From Amia ocellicauda (lineage: Eukaryota > Chordata > Actinopteri > Amiiformes > Amiidae): DNA of 64,000 nt. Position 1 is the first letter of the stretch. The number at the start of each line of letters is the position of its first letter. Shown in pieces: positions 1 through 11,255 of this stretch. The notes under the pieces were generated by a model that was not told the origin of the DNA, did not search any database, and worked only from the letters and a program-made list of their open reading frames with translations. The stretch spans positions 14,414,501 to 14,478,500 of the forward strand of contig NC_089856.1 in the NCBI RefSeq assembly GCF_036373705.1. Reading direction: 5' to 3'. The position numbers were made by a program, and so were the translations under genes.

Positions 1-2036
1 TGAAGAAAAGACCCTTTCGCATGTTGACTGTGCAGCATATCCTCCATTCTGTCCGGCCGGGTGACTGGTTCACGTCAATAGACCTCAGGGACGCCTACTT
101 CCACGTCCCCATCCTCCCAGCGCCTTCCAAGGCCAGGTGTACGAGTTCAATGTGCTGCCATTCGGCCTCTCACTGGCTCCCCGCACTTTTTCGAAGTGCA
201 TGGACGCAGTCTTGGCCCCCCTCAGGACAAAGGGGATAAGGATCCTGAATTACCTGGACGACTGGCTGGTGTGCGCAGACTCCAGGCTTCAGGCGAAGGA
301 ACATACAACGGAGGTCATACGTCATGTGACTACACTGGGTCTCGCAGTTCACATAGAGAAAAGCTTCCTCGAGCCCGCACATAGGTTGATTTTCTTGGGA
401 ACAGACTCTCAAAATATGCTAGCCTACCTGTCCAGAGACAGAATCGAGTCGTTGGAGAAGTGCCTGGTGTCATTCAGAAGGACATCGACTCTCCAGCTAG
501 TAAAAGTGTGGAGTGTGGAGCGACCTCTGGTCAGCCACACACATCAATGTGCTGGAGCTGCAAGCGGTGCAACTGGCGCTACACCACTTTCGCCATGGTC
601 TGGCAGACATACACGTCCTGGTTGGGACAGACAACACGTCAGACAACATGGCTTATGCTCCCCCAGACTACATCATGTGGCATGCAGACTTCTCCTGTGG
701 GCACAAGACAATCTCTGCTCCATACGGGCAATACACCTGCTGGGTGTGTCCAATACAGTGGCGGACATTCTCTCCAGGGGAAGTCCGGACAACTCAGAGT
801 GGAGACTGAATCCTCAGGTGGTGGAGCAGATCTGGAGGAAGCTGGGACAAGCTCGAGTCGACCTCTTTGCCACGCAGGCGACAACCCACTGTCCTCTGTG
901 GTTCTCCCTGGAGACGGGAGGCCGGGCCCCTGGGTCTAGACGCCTTTGCTCACCCATGGCAGCAGGAACTGTTTTATGCCTTCCCCCTACTGCCACTTCT
1001 TGTGTCATGCCCCATATCGACAATCCTATGCGTCCTGCAACAGCTGCTTGAAGAAGGGAAATCTGCATCCATGCTGAAAGTTTGTCTGGCTGCCATCTCG
1101 GCATGTCATGACAAAATTGACAATGTCTCCCCAGGAGCGCATTTCCTGGCGATCCAGTTTCTGACACCACCGATAAAGGACACAATTCCAGCCTGGGACT
1201 TAGAATTAGTGCTGAAAGGACTGAGCGGTGCTCCCTTTGAGCCCATTTCCACAACGGAGCTCCGCTTCCTCTCGCTCAAGGTAGCTTTTCTTGTAGCGAT
1301 AACGTCAGCAAGGAGAATTAGTGAAATTCATGCCTTCTCTGTGGATAAAGCCTGTCTGATTTTCTCGGGAGGCAATGACAGAGTCACTCTCAGGATGAAC
1401 CCGGCCTTCCTGCCCAAGGTTGTGTCGGCTTTTCACATAAACCAACCTGTGGTCCTGGAATCTTTCCATCCCCCTCCACACGAATCAGATGAGGACCGCA
1501 GACTACACACACTCTGCCCTGTCCGGGCTTTGAGGTGCTATATGTGGAGGAGTGCGCAGTCGCAAATCCGACCAGCTGTTTTTTCTGCTACGGTTCCACC
1601 ACCAGAGGGTGGGTGGTTTCAAAACAGCGACTGGTGCACTCTGTGGCGGACGCGATCCAGCTCACCTATGAGACTGCTAATGTTCCCATGCCTGAACACA
1701 TCTCAAGCACACTCAACAAGGGGACAAGCCATGTCGTGGGCTCTTTTTCATGGTGCCACACTGCAAGAACTGTGTAATGCTGCAACCTGGTCCTTCACAA
1801 GGTTCTACCGCCTCATCGTGGTGGACCGGCTATGCTCAGGCTTGGGCACCCAGGTACTTCAAACTGCTAGCCCTCAGGCACCGTGAGGCTCTGCTATCCT
1901 TGTCATTATGGGTTTAGACTTAGTCAGGTGTCAGGTCTCATGACAGCTCTGGTATAGTCTTCCCATTAAGTAATGGCTGTCTTTCGATTTGAAAGGGAAC
2001 GATAGGATATTATCATAACCCCGGTTCCCTGAAAAA
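1..2036 (+). mobile_element. DIRS-type tyrosine-recombinase retrotransposon, 3' part, fossil
   Basis: The left edge cuts into the element. Reading left to right there is a reverse transcriptase segment with the palm motifs IDLRDAYFHVPI and NYLDDWLV (about 60-480). An RNase H-like segment follows (about 510-720, with NVLELQAVQLAL). Last comes a tyrosine recombinase/phage-integrase-like domain (about 1050-1886) with the typical ISARRISEIHAF and AHSTRGQAMSWALFHGA patterns. This order, RT then RNase H then tyrosine recombinase instead of a DDE integrase, is diagnostic of DIRS1-like elements, which are common in fish. The sequence at about 1990-2036 (a CCCCGGTTCCCTGA-type end) looks like the terminal repeat. 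The copy is broken, with at least a few breaks in the part seen, and is a fossil. The right end abuts a Tc1-like element at about 2041. Confidence 0.85.
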
Positions 2037-2040
2037 GAAA

Positions 2041-3226
2041 GGGTGTTTGACCCCCTTTTGCCTTCAGAACTGCCTTAATTCTACGTGGCATTGATTCAAC
2101 AAGGTGCTGAAAGCATTCTTTAGAAATGTTGGCCTATATTGATAGGATAGCATCTTGCAGTTGATGGAGATTTGTGGGATGCACATCCAGGGCACGAAGC
2201 TCCCGTTCCACCACACCCCAAAGATGCTCTATTGGGTTGAGATCTGGTGACTGTGGGGGCCAGTTTAGTACAGTGAACTCATTGTCATGTTCAAGAAACC
2301 AATTTGAAATGATTCGACCTTTGTGACATGGTGCATTATCCTGCTGGAAGTAGCCATCAGAGGATGGGTACATGGTGGTCATAAAGGGATGGACATGGTC
2401 AGAAACAATGCTCAGGTAGGCCGTGGCATTTAAACGATGCCCAGTTGGCACTAAGGGGCCTAAAGTGTGCCAAGAAAACATCCCCCACACCATTACACCA
2501 CCACCACCAGCCTGCACAGTGGTAACAAGGCATGATGGATCCATGTTCTCATTCTGTTTACGCCAAATTCTGACTCTACCATCTGAATGTCTCAACAGAA
2601 ATCAAGACTCATCAGACCAGGCAACATTTTTCCAGTCTTCAACTGTCCAATTTTGGTGAGCTTGTGCAAATTGTAGCCTCTTTTTCCTATTTGTAGTGGA
2701 GATGAGTGGTACCCGGTGGGGTCTTCTGCTGTTGTAGCCCATCCGCCTCAAGGTTGTACGTGTTGTGGCTTCACAAATGCTTTGCGGCATACCTCGGTTG
2801 TAACGAGTGGTTATTTCAGTCAAAGTTGCTCTTCTATCAGCTTGAATCAGTCGGCCCATTCTCCTCTGACCTCTAGCATCAACAAGGCATTTTCGCCCAC
2901 AGGACTGCCGCATACTGGATGTTTTTCCCTTTTCACACCATTCTTTGTAAACCCTAGAACTGGTTGTGTGTGAAAATCCCAGTAACTGAGCAGATTGTGA
3001 AATACTCAGACCGGCCCGTCTGGCACCAACAACCATGCCACGCTCAAAATTGCTTAAATCACCTTTCTTTCCCATTCAGACATTCAGTTTGGAGTTCAGG
3101 AGATTGTCTTGACCAGGACCACACCCCTAAATGCACTGAAGCAACTGCCATGTGATTGGTTGGTTAGATAATTGCATTAATGAGAAATTGAACAGGTGTT
3201 CCTAATAATCCTTTAGGTGAGTGTAT
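2041..3226 (-). mobile_element. Tc1-like DNA transposon (Tc1/mariner superfamily), left end truncated
   Basis: The element reads on the - strand. The right end carries the characteristic terminal inverted repeat ending CCTTTAGGTGAGTGTAT (about 3195-3226). Directly inside it is the 5' untranslated region of the transposase. On the left the coding region runs to about 2047 (...KGGQTP), and then the sequence switches abruptly to the DIRS terminal repeat. The matching left inverted repeat is missing, so this copy lost about 40 bp or more at the junction. Apart from the two stops in the transposase it is close to the common fish Tc1 consensus as I remember it, which suggests fairly recent insertion. 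Confidence 0.9.
2047..3075 (-). pseudogene. Tc1-like transposase, inactivated by stop codons
   Basis: The start is the ATG at 3075 (MGKKGDLSNFERGMVVGAR). An N-terminal helix-turn-helix region (IS...SAQLLGFSHTTSSRVYKEW, residues about 25-50) is followed by a Tc1-type DDE domain. The acidic residues lie in WSDES (residues 153-157), QQDNAPCH (about 2263-2286) and SPDLNPIEHLW (about 2200). The frame is interrupted by a TGA at 2602-2604, just after WSDES where CGA (Arg) is expected, and by a TAG at about 2134-2136 near the C terminus where TGG (Trp) is expected. Both are single transitions, and the first fits CpG decay. No frameshift was found. The usual length of the family is about 340 residues, which this matches once the stops are ignored. 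Confidence 0.9.
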
Positions 3227-3690
3227 GTGTAACTGTAAAGTTCTTCGTGATGGGTTAGAGAACCCAGGTTAGCAGGAGGTCAAGGGCCGGTGAACAGTAC
3301 AGTGTAAGCAAAGACACGAAATCAAGGTCGTGAAACAGGCGTGGGGTCGTGGGATCAGGCAAACAACACCAACTAGGTAATCCAAAGAGCAATGGTCAAA
3401 GAGAAGTTAAGAATGGTCAAAACAAAGAGAGATCTAAAGGGATAAATGCTCAGAAATGCAAACTCCTAGAGAAGGCAAGACTTCACAGAGAACAAAGGCT
3501 GACAAATGGGGTTTACATACAGGAAGCAGGTGAAGCAAGGAAACAAGGAACATGTGTGCTAATGGATTAGGGAACAAGGGGCAATAATTCAATAATGAGG
3601 TGAAGAGGAATGAAAAAGACAGGGGAGACATAACATTGGGGAAACTGATACCTCTGGTGGTGAAATTTAGACATGACAGGAACCCCCCTC
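3227..3690. repeat. Probable dispersed repeat fragment, unclassified
   Basis: An A/G-rich stretch (gtgaacaggcgtggggtcgtggg through gacaggaacccccctc). Its word composition (repeated CAGG, CAAAGA, AAGACTTCACAGAG) resembles dispersed repeats found flanking fish transposons. No coding sequence, terminal repeat or target duplication was recognised. The assignment rests on resemblance only. Confidence 0.3.
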
Positions 3691-4309
3691 ATTTGTTGAT
3701 ACTATACCATAAAAGGCAAGTGAACATATCAGATTTGACCTCTTTTATGCTTAAAGACTGGTTGCTGAATGAACTATTGTGTAAAGGAGTTTTACACATG
3801 TGCAGAGGAGGTTCACATTCATTGCAGTAATTTGTAGTAGATGTGACCAAATGTAGACAAGAAGACAAATAAAACATGGTTGGGGTTGACCATGTCATAC
3901 TGTGTCTCATATTGTTTATTATGCCATTGTGAAATGGCTGATGGAAATACATTTTCATTAGATGACAAATGATACTGACTTGATGGACTTATTTTATTTT
4001 GTGATATGCATTTGCTGTTTTGAGTGTCGGAGTGCATTTTGCAAATGAAACGTCATTCCGGCCAACGTGTTTCAGTTTGGGCTTCCGTGTTCATTGTTTT
4101 GAAAAAGTCAGTTCTGTTTGGACAAATGGGCTCAAGCAAAACTGTATTAAGATACTAACACACAGCTGAAAGTGAAGACAACTTGCAACAAAAATAATAA
4201 TTGTACATTATTATTTTTTGTCATCGTATACATTAATTATTGTTATTACGTAGTAGTAGTGGTAGTCGTAGTAGTAGAATTCGTTTTAAAATGCCGTTTG
4301 CACACATTT
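3691..4309. other. Intergenic, nothing recognised
   Basis: AT-rich sequence with a short run of TAGTAG repeats at about 4250-4277. No gene, element end or RNA gene was recognised. Confidence 0.5.
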
Positions 4310-4591
4310 CCCAGTTTGAAATGTGTTCCGGTTGGCTACAGCGACCGCTAGAGGGCGGTCATGCAGTGGAGAATGAGGGCTACCTGCAGGTGTTCGCGTG
4401 GGGTAGGGCGAATGACTTCTGTGCTGCGCTCTCCGTCGCTCTGCATTTCACACCGGCGACGGACTGTGAGACGGAGTGTGCAGGTTGAGTTCGTTTGAAC
4501 GGTACCTTTGTCTCCTATTCAAGAACGTGTTGCGTGCTCCACAGAGGCCGACGGACTCAGGGCTTTGATCTGACAGCAGCCGACTGACTGC
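4310..4591 (+). promoter_or_regulatory. Candidate promoter / 5' untranslated first exon of the integrin gene
   Basis: This is a local GC- and CpG-richer island in AT-rich surroundings (GCTACAGCGACCGCTAGAGGGCGGTC, GTTCGCGTGGGG, CACCGGCGACGGACTG). It ends at a good splice donor, GCCA|GTAAGAAACC (GT at about 4592). It lies upstream of, and on the same strand as, the integrin beta gene. The first coding exon of that gene starts only a few bases after an acceptor, so an upstream non-coding exon is required. No TATA box is obvious. The assignment is inference; a non-coding exon elsewhere between 4.6 and 9.1 kb is equally possible. Confidence 0.4.
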
Positions 4592-5097
4592 CAGTAAGAA
4601 ACCTGTTATTTCTTTACCTCGCCTGGATCGCTAGTGACTCATTATTTTTTGTACTTCGTTTCTGTTTGCATATTATTTCTTAATTTTTTGGTCGAGCGTA
4701 GCTGGAAAGTTATTTTGTATTAATAGTTATCATAATAGAAATAACAAAAACATTATAATTAGTATGCTGAGAAAAACAAAATCAAAGGCAGATTAACTGG
4801 AGTTTCAGAAACCAAACGACACTGTTTAGTTAAATCGTTATTATAATTTTTTTCATCATTATTTTTCGTGCTCTTATCCAATGAAAATGTTATACTGTTT
4901 AATGTAACGTTGTTGCTTCAAAGATGTGTTACTTTATCGGAAGTGTACTGGAAGCCTTGCCAGGTGTGACCCTATTTGGATATATTAGATGTGATGTGAG
5001 TTGCGCTTTTAATCACGGCTTGAATCGTCATGGGGGCTGTTTCCATCGTGTGCTCTGTATCGGGAATACACGCATGTGGGTTTTAATGGAAACGATG

Positions 5098-5132
<35 letters not shown>

Positions 5133-6640
5133 CTTCTGTCCCGTGCGACACTTCTTCATTTGAAGACCCGACACTCGGAGTTCCTGCTCCTGACCTGATA
5201 AGTAGGGCCAGACGGAATCTGCAGGACATTTTTCCAAATTCTGTGGAACTTTTTACATAATTTCTGCTGGAAACCTGCATAAATGAATACACTGGAATTA
5301 ATGTTCTTCTAGAGTGCTTTAACCGCGTCTGCTTCCAGGATTGTTCAGTGGTGTGCTGACAGACCCCTGTCTTTAGAGACGCACAGAGAAATCATTTAAG
5401 CTAGGCTTCCCTTTTCCAATCGATTTGACATTGTAGTTTTGTGCAACAACGTCCATGAATCGGGATGTATTCAGAGTACACTAAAAAAAAATGTGGAACC
5501 GATGTGGAATCTGTACCATTTTATTGATTCATTTTAGTGTGATTTTATTCCGTTTTTTGTGTGTGATTTATATTACTTTTGTTATAGTTATTGTGTGACA
5601 GTAAATATCTTCCTTTGTTTTATATTATTTGTCCATACAGTGTAACTGTGTGTGACCATGTCCAGACAACATCCATCTGATAGATAAATAGACATACATT
5701 TGTGGTTATACATATTTTCTGTACAGTAAACACAATGTGCCACAGATGCAGCACTTGTCCAACCCAGGATACACATCGAAACACCACTTCTTAAAGACTC
5801 TGAAACAACCCGTTATGAACAGCAGTGCAATGTCAACAGCTGTATTAACAACCTGTTTGAAGTGTAAAGTGTCCACAGGTGTATTAACAATGTGTTTAAA
5901 GTGTAATACAGCCGTTTTACTTTCAACAGCAGGATTTCAATATGAATCCATAGGGGAACAGTAAAACCTTTGACAATGGAAAGGCTCCACCACAAACCAC
6001 TTTGACAAACCAGCACAGTTGGCTATCCAAATCAACACGGTAAAATGTGTTGTGATGAAAACACACTTCCCAAAAGGTTTGGAATGAAACGTCTGGCTTT
6101 GAAACAGCTCATAACCGAGATACAATTGCAGAACTGTCACTGAGACCCAGGTGTGGCAGGCGTATTCAGATCTGATTGATAAAAATATATATAATTATAA
6201 ATAAACAACACAAGCCTTTCCTTTTGTATGAACTCCACTTGTTTTGTCTTTTCTTTTTTTCCGAGTTCACAGTTGGCATTCACGGGTCAGCCAATCAGTG
6301 CACACATGACACTGTCACGTGATGTAGCTGTTTTTCTCCAGTGTTGTTACAGGTTCATACATTACCGGACAATAATTTTCAGATCTTCTTTAAGTGAATT
6401 CTTATGTGAGGCTCTGTTGTGAAAATCATATGAAAAGGTGATCTGCACCAGGCCTGTGCAGTCGCCATCATGGCCAGGGGAACAGGATGTGAGCATTGAG
6501 AAAAAACAAGATGAAAACAGACCTGCTGAGCTCTGAGATCCCCCCAAACCCTAAATCTCGCTCTCTCTATTTTAATTGAAGGTGCTTTTCTGACGTGACT
6601 TAAAATAAGCAATGTTGCCTACGCAATTATACACTACATT
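4592..6640. other. Non-coding, probable first intron, little recognised
   Basis: AT-rich sequence without coding potential. It contains an (AT)n microsatellite at 5099-5128. There is also a short local duplication at about 5837-5920 in which a TGTATTAACAA...TGTTT(G/A)AAGTGTAA segment occurs twice, about 50 bp apart. Confidence 0.5.
5099..5128. repeat. (AT)n microsatellite
   Basis: About 15 uninterrupted TA dinucleotides in the presumed intron upstream of the first coding exon. Confidence 0.95.
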
Positions 6641-6649
6641 ATACACTGC

Positions 6650-7160
6650 AATTATACACTACATACATACAGACAAATTAAAGGAAAATCTCAGTTTGGC
6701 CACCATGAGCCACCAGATTGTCATCCTGGAAGAGACCACTCCTATCAGGATAGAATGTTTCACCATAGGCTAAAGGTATCACTCAGAATAACTTTGTAAT
6801 GATTTGCAGTGATCCTTCTCTCTAAGGGGACAAGTGCACCCAGGAAAATGCTCCCCACAGCATAACAGAGCCTCCGGACCCCCTCAATGTAGTGGTCAAG
6901 CAGTCAGGCCTCTACCGTTCTCTTGGTTTACAGCACACATGCACTCCCCCACTTCTTGATAATATGGTGATTTATCTGACCAGTTCATTTTTTTCCACAT
7001 CTCTGTAGACCTGTGCCTATGGTTCTTGCACCACTGAACTCTCAAATGTGCATTTGTTTTCATAATGAGGGGTTTATGCACTGCCATCTTGTTCCAAAAT
7101 TGAGGTCAACTGGGCCTGCTCAGCATTTTTATACATGCCACAGAGCATGATAGGATGTTA
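6650..7160 (-). mobile_element. Tc1-like transposon remnant, worn
   Basis: The - strand carries a recognisable stretch of Tc1-like transposase around 6896-7087: HLRVQWCKNHRHRSTEMWKK followed by NWSDKSPYYQEVGECMC, which corresponds to the first catalytic Asp region (W-S-D-E-S in the family). Further 3' (6680-6890) only scattered matches remain (PECL-like, TVKHSILIG) with stops and frame changes. No terminal repeats were found. It is a different and older Tc1 lineage than the copy at 2041-3226. Confidence 0.7.
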
Positions 7161-8450
7161 ATTGCTTAATTGTATCATGCAGTACACTTGTTTGGAGGCA
7201 TCTGCATTCTTTATGTTCCTCCACTCATTTATTCAGGCTTTTCCATTCATTTGTCACGTGTCTGTATATGGAAATATAATATTTCACAGAGTGTTTTATA
7301 AAATACAACAAAAATACATTAAAGGACAAAAATATAGCAAGAGAAAAATACATGAATTGTTCATTCAGGTTACATGGTTATTTATTTCATTTCCACTGTG
7401 TGTCTGGGAGGGAGGGGCAGGAAGTAGCACCTGAACGACTTTTGCTATTTTGTTGTCTTAGAGGAAGACACTGATCTGAGTTTGAGTCTCAAGGGAGTGT
7501 GGGTGCATGGGTGCGTGCGTGCGTGCGTGCGTGCGTGCGTGTGTGAGATTCTGGTCAGTGTTAGGGAGTAGCTCAAAGTAGCTATGCGACTGTAGTACTT
7601 ATTTCAGAAATGTGTGACTTCCAACGGTTTTTCTTTTTTAGCAAAAGCTCAAATGCTTTTGGTGAGGAATGGTTTGAAATATCTGCGCTGACTTTGCAAC
7701 ACTGGACTGTCTCTAGTGAGGCTCGGATGCTGAACATCAATATTAGCTGTTATTTTGAGAAGCACACATTTGTTTATTTTAGCCGTAAATGAGAACACTG
7801 CTGAGAAAGATCTCAACTGTTTTATCTCTAGACTAAACAATTAATTTAGGCCCATCTCTTATACAGGATATGCACTTAAAATGCAGACGATACATTGCAT
7901 AAACCACATAAGCAAATGACTGTATTATATTTTGCAGGTTTTATGCATAACTTGAGGTGCACAGAATACGTGACATTGATTGGTTCTGTGGGGCTGCCTG
8001 GAAAGTATCCAAATCCACTATTTAGGCCCGTGTTTAATTGATACCGATGCTGCAAGTAGCCTACATTCATAGTTTGCCCCCCCGCTAAGTTCTCATGACT
8101 GTCTTGTCTAACCTAACCCAACTTGGTTATAATTAAATAAGTTAATTTAAAATGGATAAAAAGGTAAAGTAGTAGGAACATATGAAAACAACAGTAGTGG
8201 CAGCCCTATGGCTGAAAGTACCAGTGAAGACCTGTGAATCACAGTAGGAGGCAGAGTGTTAATGCAAATACAATTTTTTTTTAACGAAGATAGCTCGTAG
8301 TAACTTCCCCACACTGAGTGTGTCAGTGTGAGCGTGTGTGCTGGGTGTTGATATGGTGTGAACATACTTGTCAAATCCATTTCCTTCCTGTAACTGAATG
8401 ACTTTTACTTTTACACTCCTGCTTTTACTTTTGAAGTACAGTGTTTTTTA
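7161..8450. other. Non-coding, nothing recognised apart from a short microsatellite
   Basis: There is a (GCGT)n tract at about 7506-7541. The rest is AT-rich sequence with no coding signature, element end or RNA gene that I could support. Confidence 0.5.
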
Positions 8451-8477
8451 AGATTGCCTTGCCTGCCACTGTCTAAC

Positions 8478-8535
8478 TGTTCCTGTCTCTGTCTTTGTTT
8501 CTGTCTTTGTCCCTGTCCCTGTCCCTGTCTCTGTC
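8478..8535. repeat. Hexanucleotide minisatellite (TGTCCC/TCT)n
   Basis: Runs of CTGTCTCTGTCTTTG followed by CCCTGTCCCTGTCCCTGTC, a pyrimidine-rich imperfect hexamer array. The Cys-rich open frames it produces on both strands are artefacts of the repeat. Confidence 0.85.
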
Positions 8536-8936
8536 ACCCTGTTTTGCCCACAGATTTCATATGGTGCCTGTCTGCCTGCTCGCCCTCCACTTCCTGTTTC
8601 CCAGACTGGCCGTGCGCATGCCCTGTCACAACTGAGAGCCAACAGTGTAGTTGTCTGTCATCTGCGGTTTGTCTGCTTTTTTGTCAGTGTCTGTGGGGAA
8701 ACTTGGACAGAGCCGCCAGCTTCCCATGCTGGCTGTGTGAGTGTGGACGTGGGCGTGTGTGTGGTGACTTGTTTCTGTACGCATCTATTCTCTGGTCTCT
8801 TTGTGGGAGACAGAGACAGAGTGCAAGTGCAGAGTGCAAGCTGTTCTGTTGTGAGTATGAATGTTTAGTGGGTCACACTGAGAGCAAGTGAGAGATAGTT
8901 AGAGAGATGGTGAAAGATAAAGAAAGACGTTTGCAC

Positions 8937-9008
8937 CCTCTTCTTCCCTCCCATGCCCTCCCCTCCTCTCCTCCTCTCCCCTCCTCTCCTCCTCCCTCCC
9001 TCTCTGCA
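8937..9008. repeat. Homopyrimidine (C/T) tract upstream of first coding exon
   Basis: About 70 bases almost free of purines on the + strand, built of CCTCTCCTCC and CCCTCC blocks, ending about 160 bp before the initiator ATG of the integrin gene. Such polypurine-polypyrimidine tracts can form triplex DNA. Here it lies in the last part of the presumed first intron. Confidence 0.85.
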
Positions 9009-9160
9009 TTGCTACAGAGAATGTTAAAAGATGTAAAGAAATATGAAGATGGTGGTTTTGCGGTTCACTCTGTGAGGGTGGTGCCTCTCTTCTCAGGTGA
9101 AAACAAAAACTGGCGCGCCTGCCTGCGTGTGCTGTGTCTGACTGAGTTTCTGTCCTCGCA

Positions 9161-9272
9161 CAGAGCATGGGGAGCTGGGTGGCGTGGACGCGATCGGGGG
9201 AGCGATGTGCATTGACTCTGGCACTGGCCGTGCTGTTGCACTCCACCATACTGAGACACAGCGCCGCATTGG
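9161..9272 (+). CDS. itgb7: itgb7 coding exon 1 (signal peptide)
   Basis: Acceptor TCTGTCCTCGCACAG at 9146-9160; ATG at 9167 in the context AGAGCATGG. It encodes [20 protein letters not shown] and the rest of a typical signal peptide: a basic n-region, a hydrophobic core and a small-residue end. Donor G|GTAGGT at 9273; phase 1. I chose this ATG because it is the only one in frame after the acceptor and it begins the signal peptide. Confidence 0.8.
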
Positions 9273-11202
9273 GTAGGTCGCTGAGCGATGACTGGCTGGA
9301 GCTGGAGACGTGTTGTGTTATTGATGTTCTGTTGTGTTTCTGCTTGTCCCTCTGTGCGTCTGCGTGCGTCTGATTGGCAGGCTCTGTGGGGCAGTGCAAG
9401 CCCAAATCCTCCTGTAACGAGTGTATCAGGACCCCTCACTGTGCATGGTGCAGTAAAGTGGTGAGTACACTCACACTCACACTCACACTCACACTCACAC
9501 TCACACTCACACTCACACTCACACTCACACTCACACTCACACTCTCACTCACACTCACACTCTCACTCTCTCACTCTCAGGATTTCCTGCAGCCTGGGGA
9601 GGGCCAGTCTCGGCGCTGTGGCTCCGTGGAAGCCCTGAAGGGGAGGGGCTGCACTCAGGACAAGATCCAGAGTCCCAGGGAGGGGATGAAACTTCTCAAG
9701 AACCAGCCAATCAACAGTGGACAGAAAGGGGACACTGTGGTGCAGCTCCGCCCCCAGAGTCTAAACCTGCAACTGCGATTAGGTGAATTTGTCAGAGAGT
9801 GGGTGTGTGTGAGTGAGTTTATGTATTCGTGCAAGAGTGTGTGTGAGTGTGCCCCTGTAGTGAACTCAGCTTTAAACCCCTGTGTCACATTATGCACTTC
9901 CTGTATCTTGAACTCTGATCCCTGACCTCTCTGTGGTGTGTGTACCCCAGGGGTCCCCCTGCAGTTCCAGGTGACGTTCCGTCGGGCGGAGGGCTACCCC
10001 ATCGACCTGTACTACCTGATGGACCTGTCATACTCCATGAATGATGACTTGCAGAACATCAAGAACTTGGGGCAGGAGATCCTGAGCGCACTGACCAGTG
10101 TCACCAAGTCCGTCAGGATCGGTGAGAGACCCCACCCCACCCCCCACAAGACCTCCCCACTGACCCCTCCCATTGAGAGAGTCAAGAGATACACAGAAAT
10201 GCAGCGTGTTGGATTGCAGGAGCGTTGTTGTTTTTTTTTTTTTTTTTATGGGTGAAGTAAATCAAATTAAAATACAACAGAGGAGAGCGAGCAGCCCTGC
10301 CCTGCCCAGCCACACAATAGAGTCGTAAAGTAATATAATCACAATAAAATGAATCCAGAAAATAGTACAGATTGTACCTTGGTTCCAAAATGTTTTAGTG
10401 GACTCTGAATACATCTGGATTCATGGAGGTCGCTGCTTTGCCATTTGCATTCTGTTTGCATTTTGGTTTTAGGTTCATACTCATGTATCGGATGATCTCA
10501 GTCTGAGGCTAAAAATATCAAAACTACATTGTCAAATCGACTGGAAAAGGAAGCATAGCGAAGATGATGCCAGTGAATAATACACATCCACCTAAGTCCC
10601 AGCAATTGTGCTCAATAATTTCGATGTGCTTCTATAAACTTGGGGAGCGCTTTTGTGTACCTTCTGTCATCACACCTAGACACAGTTACAGCACGGTTAC
10701 AGAAGTAGACACAGTTAGAGCACTTGACATCTTCCTGTAGGCCATCCAGGAACATCATTAGATGGCCGGTGTTGTATGTATATAGCATGTAGCATGGCAG
10801 TGAAGGATCCCATGGTTGCTCATGGCAGCACAAAGTGTAACATTGCCCTTATGTTGGCCAGGGACATCCACAAGAGCTCGGTGGCCAATAATGTTGTGAT
10901 GTTCCATCTTCGCTTTGTGAGTTTAAGCCCTGCCTCATCCACAAAACTGCAGCTCTGCTGTTTCAGGCTGAGGGCTTCTGTGCAGGCAAGTGTAGGCTTT
11001 CTGAGCAGGAGGGGTTTCCGGTGCTGTGTCTCTGAGCTGGAGGGTCTCTAGTGCTGTGTCTCTGTGCTGGGGGGGCTGCTGGTTGGAGAGGAAGTGCTAT
11101 GTGCTCAGCAGGGCTGATAAGAACAGTTAGAGACCCTAAAGCTCTGGGTGGAATCAAATGGGTAAAATAATTTGAATTAGAAACTACTCACACATACACA
11201 CA

Positions 11203-11255
<53 letters not shown>

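Noticed and set aside
4924-5163. Frame with a (YI)n run
   Set aside because: It is the translation of the (AT)n microsatellite; no domain.
8454-8891. Cys/Pro-rich + strand frame of 145 residues as a gene
   Set aside because: It is generated by a CTGTCC hexamer repeat and lacks splice or domain support.
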